A stretch of DNA of 64,000 bases from Winogradskyella sp. (GTDB taxonomy: Bacteria; Bacteroidota; Bacteroidia; Flavobacteriales; Flavobacteriaceae). The notes below the pieces were generated by a model. The model worked only from the letters and a program-made list of their open reading frames with translations, did not search any database and was not told where the DNA came from. A program made the position numbers and the translations under genes. Each line of letters opens with the position of its first letter. The first letter of the stretch is position 1. The stretch covers positions 1 through 64,000 of the forward strand of contig NZ_JANQIM010000012.1 of the NCBI RefSeq assembly GCF_028282165.1. Reading direction: 5' to 3'. Positions 58,359-64,000 of this stretch are shown here, piece by piece.

Positions 58359-59218
58359 AAGGAATTGTTTTAGCAGGTGGTTCAGGTACGCGCTTGCACC
58401 CACTTACATTAGCTATAAGTAAACAGCTTATGCCTATTTATGACAAGCCAATGATTTATTACCCTATCTCTACGCTCATGTGGTCGGGAATAAAAGATAT
58501 ACTCATTATATCCACACCACAAGACCTACCCTTATTTAAAAAGTTGTTAGGTGACGGGAAAAAGTACGGTTGTAACTTTCAGTATGCTGTTCAAGAGTCC
58601 CCAAATGGATTAGCTGAAGCATTTATAATAGGAGAGAATTTTATAGGTAAGGATAAAGTTGCTTTAATATTGGGCGATAATATTTTCTATGGTACAGGCT
58701 TGGCAAATTTACTCCAGCAAAACAATAATCCCGATGGTGGTATAATCTATGCATATCATGTTCATGATCCCGAGCGTTATGGAGTAGTAGAGTTCGATAA
58801 AAATGGCGTTGCAGTATCAATTGAAGAAAAACCAATAGAACCTAAATCTAATTTTGCAGTTCCTGGTATTTATTTTTACGACAATTCAGTTGTAGAAATT
58901 GCAAAAAATATTAAGCCAAGTAAACGGGGAGAATTAGAAATTACAGACGTTAATAAAACATTTTTAGAGCAGGGAAGGTTAAAGGTTAGTGTGCTAGATA
59001 AAGGTACAGCATGGTTAGATACAGGAACCTTTAAATCCTTAATGCAAGCCTCACAATTTGTACAGGTTATCGAGGAACGACAAGGCCTCAAAATCGGAGC
59101 TATTGAAGAAGCTGCATATAAAATGGGATATATTGGCGATAAGCAGTTAAAGAAAATTGCTGAAGCTTTAACTAAAAGTGGTTATGGTAGACATCTTTTA
59201 AGTTTAATCCCTGAATAA
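58355..59218 (+). CDS. rfbA: Glucose-1-phosphate thymidylyltransferase
   Basis: [35 protein letters not shown]. Confidence 0.97.
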   Translation: MKGIVLAGGSGTRLHPLTLAISKQLMPIYDKPMIYYPISTLMWSGIKDILIISTPQDLPLFKKLLGDGKKYGCNFQYAVQESPNGLAEAFIIGENFIGKDKVALILGDNIFYGTGLANLLQQNNNPDGGIIYAYHVHDPERYGVVEFDKNGVAVSIEEKPIEPKSNFAVPGIYFYDNSVVEIAKNIKPSKRGELEITDVNKTFLEQGRLKVSVLDKGTAWLDTGTFKSLMQASQFVQVIEERQGLKIGAIEEAAYKMGYIGDKQLKKIAEALTKSGYGRHLLSLIPE

Positions 59219-59219
59219 T

Positions 59220-59765
59220 ATGTTGGTTGAAGAGACAAAATTAAAAGGCAGTTATATTCTACAGCCTAAGGTTTTTAAGGATAAAAGAGGGTATTTTATT
59301 GAAAGCTACAATAAGAAAGTGTTTAAAAAAGCAACTGGGTTAGAGGTAGATTTTATCCAAGATAATGAGTCCATGTCGTCTAAAGGTGTTTTAAGAGGGC
59401 TTCACTACCAAATAGGTGCTTATGCCCAAGCAAAACTGGTGAGAGTAATACAGGGAAAAGTATTGGATGTGATGGTTGACCTTAGACCAAATTCCTTAAC
59501 ATATGGAGAAAACGTTTCATTGCTTTTATCTGGTGAAAACAAAACACAATTGTTTATACCAAGAGGGTTTGCACATGGTTTTCTAGTATTAGAGGATAAA
59601 ACGATTTTTAGTTATAAATGTGATAATCCATATAATAAAGAAGCTGAGGCTGGAATTATTTATAATGATAAAAATTTGAATATAGACTGGAAACTTTCAG
59701 GTGTCGAACCCATTATTTCAGATAAAGACTTATTACTTCCTACTTTAGAAAATGCAAGATTATGA
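59220..59765 (+). CDS. rfbC: dTDP-4-dehydrorhamnose 3,5-epimerase
   Basis: VLRGLHYQIGAYAQAKLVRVIQGKVLDVMVDLR. Confidence 0.95.
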   Translation: MLVEETKLKGSYILQPKVFKDKRGYFIESYNKKVFKKATGLEVDFIQDNESMSSKGVLRGLHYQIGAYAQAKLVRVIQGKVLDVMVDLRPNSLTYGENVSLLLSGENKTQLFIPRGFAHGFLVLEDKTIFSYKCDNPYNKEAEAGIIYNDKNLNIDWKLSGVEPIISDKDLLLPTLENARL

Positions 59766-60613
59766 AGCAAATAGCGATTTTAGGATCGAACGGTCAGTTA
59801 GGAAAAACCCTTAAATATTTAGAAGTAGAGACTAATTATGTTTGTAAGTTTTATACAAGAAATGAACTAGATATAACAAACAAATTATCCATTGAAACTA
59901 TTTTTAATAAAAACAGCTTTGATTTTTGTATTAATTGTGCGGCATACACCAATGTAGAAGAGGCTGAAAAAGATATTGAAAGTACTTTTTTGGTTAATGC
60001 CCTAGGTGTCAGAAATATTGCTGAGGTTTGTAAGTCTAAAGGGATAACGCTAATTCATATTTCCACAGACTATGTTTTCGATGGTACTAAAAGAAGCCCA
60101 TATAAAACAAGTGATATAACAAATCCAATAAATGAATATGGCAAATCAAAATTAAAAGGCGAACAGTTTATCAGGGAGGTACTTACAAAGTATTATATCA
60201 TTAGAACATCCTGGCTATACTCAGTTTATGGTAAAAACTTTATGAAAACAATCATAAATAAGATTGCAGACAATACTGTTTTGAGTATTACCACTGAAGA
60301 AACAGGAACACCTACGAGCTGTTTTGATTTAGCCACATTTATTTTTTATCTGGTAAGAAAAAATGATATTCCCTACGGGATTTATAATTTTTCGGCAAAG
60401 GGAAGCACAACCTGGTTCGGATTTGCTCATGAGATAGCTAAATTATATAACCCAGATAAGCAAAAAAACATAAAAAAAGTAGAGACATTTAAAACTTTAG
60501 CAAAACGACCAAAGTATAGTGTTTTGGATATCAGTAATACCGAAAAGGTTTACAAAGACCTCAATAAATGGGAAGATAGCTTAAGTAAAACTTTGGAGCT
60601 TTATAGATTGTAA
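59762..60613 (+). CDS. rfbD: dTDP-4-dehydrorhamnose reductase
   Basis: ILGSNGQLGKTL, INCAAYTNVEEAE, STDYVFDGT. Confidence 0.95.
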   Translation: MKQIAILGSNGQLGKTLKYLEVETNYVCKFYTRNELDITNKLSIETIFNKNSFDFCINCAAYTNVEEAEKDIESTFLVNALGVRNIAEVCKSKGITLIHISTDYVFDGTKRSPYKTSDITNPINEYGKSKLKGEQFIREVLTKYYIIRTSWLYSVYGKNFMKTIINKIADNTVLSITTEETGTPTSCFDLATFIFYLVRKNDIPYGIYNFSAKGSTTWFGFAHEIAKLYNPDKQKNIKKVETFKTLAKRPKYSVLDISNTEKVYKDLNKWEDSLSKTLELYRL

Positions 60614-60683
60614 AGCAATACATTAAAAAGTAAAAAAAGTTACATTTGCGAATGTGGAATAAGAACAATAATTTAAAGTAATA

Positions 60684-61802
60684 ATGAAGAAAAAAATAGC
60701 ACTGATTACTGGTGTTACAGGACAAGATGGTGCATATCTAAGCGAATTTTTGTTAAAAAAGGGGTATTTAGTGCATGGCATAAAGCGCAGGTCTTCATTG
60801 TTCAACACCGACAGAATAGATCACTTATATCAAGATCCTCACGAAGAGAATCAAAATTTCTTCCTGCATTACGGGGATTTAACGGATAGCACAAACCTTA
60901 TACGTATTATTCAAGACGTAAGACCGGATGAGATATATAATCTAGCTGCTATGAGCCATGTGCATGTGTCTTTTGAAACACCAGAATATACAGCTAATGC
61001 AGATGGCATAGGTACACTCAGAATTCTCGAAGCGGTTAGAATGCTCGGTTTAGAAAAGACAACGAAAATTTACCAAGCTTCAACATCGGAGTTGTATGGA
61101 AAAGTACAAGAGGTTCCTCAAACAGAAACTACCCCATTTTACCCAAGAAGCCCTTACGCTGTTGCTAAAATGTACGCGTATTGGATTACTGTAAATTATA
61201 GAGAGGCTTACGGTATGTTTGCATGTAACGGTATTTTGTTTAATCATGAATCCCCAATTAGAGGAGAGACTTTTGTAACGCGAAAGATTACCAGGGCAAC
61301 ATCTCGGATAGCTTTGGAAATGCAAGATAAAATGTATCTAGGCAATTTAGATGCTCAAAGGGATTGGGGACACGCAAAAGACTATATAAGGATGATGTGG
61401 ATGATACTTCAAGCCGATGAACCAGAAGATTGGGTTATAGCCACAGGCAAAACTACAACGGTAAGGGATTTTGTGAGAATGTGTTTTGCACATATAGGTG
61501 TCGAGTTAGAATTTGTTGGAAAAGGACCAAAAGAGAAGGGCTTTATAAAGTCTTGCAAAAATGAAGACTACCAATTAGAAGTAGGTAAAGAAGTCATTGC
61601 AGTCGACGAGAAATACTTTAGGCCAACCGAAGTCGATTTACTCATAGGTGACGCTTCAAAAGCAAAGAATAAATTGGGTTGGATTCCAAAATATGATTTA
61701 CCAGCTTTGGTAGAAGACATGATGACAAGTGATATTAAACTTATGAAAAAGCAACAATTCCTCAAGGAGAGTGGCTACAAGGTTAAAAATTACTTTGAGT
61801 AA
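60684..61802 (+). CDS. gmd: GDP-mannose 4,6-dehydratase
   Basis: [49 protein letters not shown]. Confidence 0.97.
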   Translation: MKKKIALITGVTGQDGAYLSEFLLKKGYLVHGIKRRSSLFNTDRIDHLYQDPHEENQNFFLHYGDLTDSTNLIRIIQDVRPDEIYNLAAMSHVHVSFETPEYTANADGIGTLRILEAVRMLGLEKTTKIYQASTSELYGKVQEVPQTETTPFYPRSPYAVAKMYAYWITVNYREAYGMFACNGILFNHESPIRGETFVTRKITRATSRIALEMQDKMYLGNLDAQRDWGHAKDYIRMMWMILQADEPEDWVIATGKTTTVRDFVRMCFAHIGVELEFVGKGPKEKGFIKSCKNEDYQLEVGKEVIAVDEKYFRPTEVDLLIGDASKAKNKLGWIPKYDLPALVEDMMTSDIKLMKKQQFLKESGYKVKNYFE

Positions 61803-61804
61803 AA

Positions 61805-62872
61805 ATGCATAAAGACTCAAAAATATATGTTGCTGGTCATAGAGGTTTAGTTGGAAGTGCCATACTTGAAAACCTTCACCAAAAAGGATACAAAAATACC
61901 ATAACCAAAACCCACAAAGCACTAGATCTCACCGATCAAAATGCAACCAGAGCCTTCTTCGAAAAAGAAAAGCCAGATTATGTTTTTTTAGCTGCTGCTA
62001 AAGTTGGAGGCATTGTGGCTAACAATGTTTACAGAGCAGATTTTATTCATCAAAATTTGATGATTCAAAATAATGTGATTCATCAAAGCCATCTCAATGG
62101 TGTTAAAAAGCTTTTATTTTTAGGGAGTACATGTATTTACCCTAAAAATTGTCCTCAACCAATGAAAGAGGATTATTTGCTTACCGACATATTGGAGTAT
62201 ACCAATGAACCCTATGCCATAGCCAAAATTGCAGGTATAAAAATGTGCGAGAGTTATAATCTACAATACGGCACAAATTTTATTTCGGTAATGCCTACTA
62301 ACCTATATGGCCCCAATGATAATTTTGATCTAAAAAAATCGCATGTGCTGCCCGCTTTAATAAGGAAAATTCATTTAGCCAAACTGCTGAACGAAAAAAC
62401 TTTTGAAGCTGTTTTAAAAGATACTAACCATGCAACGATCGAAGAGGCCAGAAGTTATCTTTTAGAGTTTGGCGTCACCGAAAACAGTGTAGAAATTTGG
62501 GGCTCAGGAAAGCCTAGGCGTGAATTTTTGTGGTCAAAAGATATGGCCGATGCTTGCGTTTTTATAATGGAAAATAGGGACTTTAAAGACACTTATAACG
62601 ATTTTATTGGTAAAGTAAACGATAATAATAGCGAAATACGAAATACTCACATTAATATTGGTACCGGACAGGACATTTCTATCTCAGAATTGGCTAATCT
62701 AATTAAGAAAATAATAGGGTTTGAAGGGGATTTAGTTTATAATTTAGACAAACCGGATGGCACTTTAAGAAAATTAACAGATGTTTCTAAGCTCAATGCT
62801 TTGGGATGGAAGCATACTATGAGCTTAGAAAATGGAATAAAAGAAATGTATGACTGGTATAGAACAAAATAA
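61805..62872 (+). CDS. fcl: GDP-L-fucose synthase
   Basis: VAGHRGLVGSAIL, LAAAKVGGI, FLGSTCIYPKNCPQPM. Confidence 0.96.
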   Translation: MHKDSKIYVAGHRGLVGSAILENLHQKGYKNTITKTHKALDLTDQNATRAFFEKEKPDYVFLAAAKVGGIVANNVYRADFIHQNLMIQNNVIHQSHLNGVKKLLFLGSTCIYPKNCPQPMKEDYLLTDILEYTNEPYAIAKIAGIKMCESYNLQYGTNFISVMPTNLYGPNDNFDLKKSHVLPALIRKIHLAKLLNEKTFEAVLKDTNHATIEEARSYLLEFGVTENSVEIWGSGKPRREFLWSKDMADACVFIMENRDFKDTYNDFIGKVNDNNSEIRNTHINIGTGQDISISELANLIKKIIGFEGDLVYNLDKPDGTLRKLTDVSKLNALGWKHTMSLENGIKEMYDWYRTK

Positions 62873-63653
62873 AGCGTTAAGGGTCGCCATTGAGGCCTCA
62901 TTAAGAGCAGGTGAAGCCATAATGCAAGTTTATAATACGGAATTTGACGTAGAACTTAAAGACGACAAATCTCCATTAACAATCGCAGATAAAAGGGCAA
63001 ACGAGATTATAAACACATTTTTAAAGCCAACAGATATCCCTATTATAAGCGAAGAAAATAAGCAAATAGACTACAGTGTAAGAAGATCTTGGAGTACCTG
63101 TTGGATTGTAGATCCAGTTGATGGAACTAAGGAATTTATTAAACGAAATGGAGAATTTACGGTTAATATAGCTTTAGTTGATAATGGCAAACCTAGACTT
63201 GGGGTTATATATGTGCCAGCTAATAAGGTGCTTTACTTTGGTGATGTAGCAAATAAGAAAGCGTTTAAAGCACAATTATTAGAGCATAATACATCATATG
63301 AAAGTGTTTTAAAAAAGGTTGAACCACTTACCCCAAAAAGTAAGAGCGACAAAGTAGAAGTGGTAGGAAGTAGATCCCATATGAATGATGAGACTCTAGC
63401 TTTTATACATAACCTTGAGAAGCAGGGTAAAGACGTTTCAATAGTCTCTAGGGGAAGCTCTTTAAAATTTTGTTTAGTAGCAGAGGGAAATGCTGATATT
63501 TACCCAAGATTTGCCCCAACTATGGAATGGGATACAGCTGCAGGTCAGGCCATATGCAATGCCGTAGGTGTAGAGGTTATCTCAAAAGAAACTGAACAAC
63601 CGCTCTCGTATAACAAAGAGAATCTATTGAACTCTTGGTTCGTAGTTTCTTAG
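62850..63653 (+). CDS. cysQ: 3'(2'),5'-bisphosphate nucleotidase CysQ
   Basis: SPLTIADKRAN, IVDPVDGTKEFIKRNGEFTVNIALV, GSSLKFCLVAEGNADIYPR...WDTAAGQAI. Confidence 0.92.
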   Translation: MTGIEQNKALRVAIEASLRAGEAIMQVYNTEFDVELKDDKSPLTIADKRANEIINTFLKPTDIPIISEENKQIDYSVRRSWSTCWIVDPVDGTKEFIKRNGEFTVNIALVDNGKPRLGVIYVPANKVLYFGDVANKKAFKAQLLEHNTSYESVLKKVEPLTPKSKSDKVEVVGSRSHMNDETLAFIHNLEKQGKDVSIVSRGSSLKFCLVAEGNADIYPRFAPTMEWDTAAGQAICNAVGVEVISKETEQPLSYNKENLLNSWFVVS

Positions 63654-63663
63654 AACTAAAAAT

Positions 63664-64000
63664 ATGCCTACTTATAGAAAAGAATCACATATAAGGAGTA
63701 TTCTTAAAGGGATTTCTTGGCGTATTGTTGCTACGGCAGATACTATAGCCGTAGTTTTATTTGTCACTTGTCTTAATGGAAACTGTAGTTTAGAAAGCGC
63801 TATCAAAATAGGCGCTCTAGAATTTATTATCAAGTTTCTTGTCTACTACTTACACGAACGTGTATGGCAAAATATCTTACAGAACAAAACAGTAGATAAA
63901 AAACAGACACTCCATAAAACCATATCCTGGAGAATCATAGCGACAACCATGACTTTTCTCATTTCTGGTACGATCCTCGAAACTTTTGACGAGATAGCGA
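63664..64000 (+). CDS. DUF2061 domain-containing membrane protein (truncated by window edge)
   Basis: MPTYRKESHIRSILKGISWRIVATADTIAVVLFVT...YYLHERVWQNI...HKTISWRIIATTMTFLISGTI, read from the nucleotides; no stop before the window end. Confidence 0.85.
   Translation, partial: MPTYRKESHIRSILKGISWRIVATADTIAVVLFVTCLNGNCSLESAIKIGALEFIIKFLVYYLHERVWQNILQNKTVDKKQTLHKTISWRIIATTMTFLISGTILETFDEIA

Noticed and set aside
1-64000. Anti-phage defence island, prophage or biosynthetic gene cluster
   Set aside because: No nuclease/helicase/toxin-antitoxin sets, phage structural genes, NRPS/PKS or transposases recognised in the translated ORFs.

Overview
The window is a contiguous AT-rich stretch of a Flavobacteriaceae-type (Bacteroidota) chromosome. 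Evidence for this is the T9SS sorting domains, Bacteroidota-style promoters, and the DUF4175/GH3/DUF6909/DUF4837 gene content. It is mostly housekeeping and envelope genes: a CPA1 antiporter, peptidases, rnpA, rpiB, rnr, glnS, gltX, alkB-like, ybeY, mnmG, holB, pgk, lytic transglycosylase, tatA, M23, and a nucleotide-sugar block rfbBACD-gmd-fcl-cysQ. No CRISPR array, rRNA operon, transposase or intact phage was recognised. The main features beyond ordinary annotation are: (1) a 9-kb cluster of five secreted repeat proteins, one 21-aa LRR protein and four FG-GAP-like proteins with exactly 7, 7, 14 and 7 units, consistent with 7-bladed propellers and a double propeller, all sharing near-identical C-terminal sorting domains; (2) dispersed palindromic repeats that also occur in frame inside two essential-type genes, rnr and glnS; (3) a tRNA-Cys whose 3' half plus terminator is repeated twice downstream at about 102-bp spacing; (4) two parS-like palindromes flanking mnmG, and an AT-rich intergenic region with DnaA-box-like motifs that could be oriC. 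All calls come from reading the sequence and supplied translations. No searches were run, and start sites are often uncertain.
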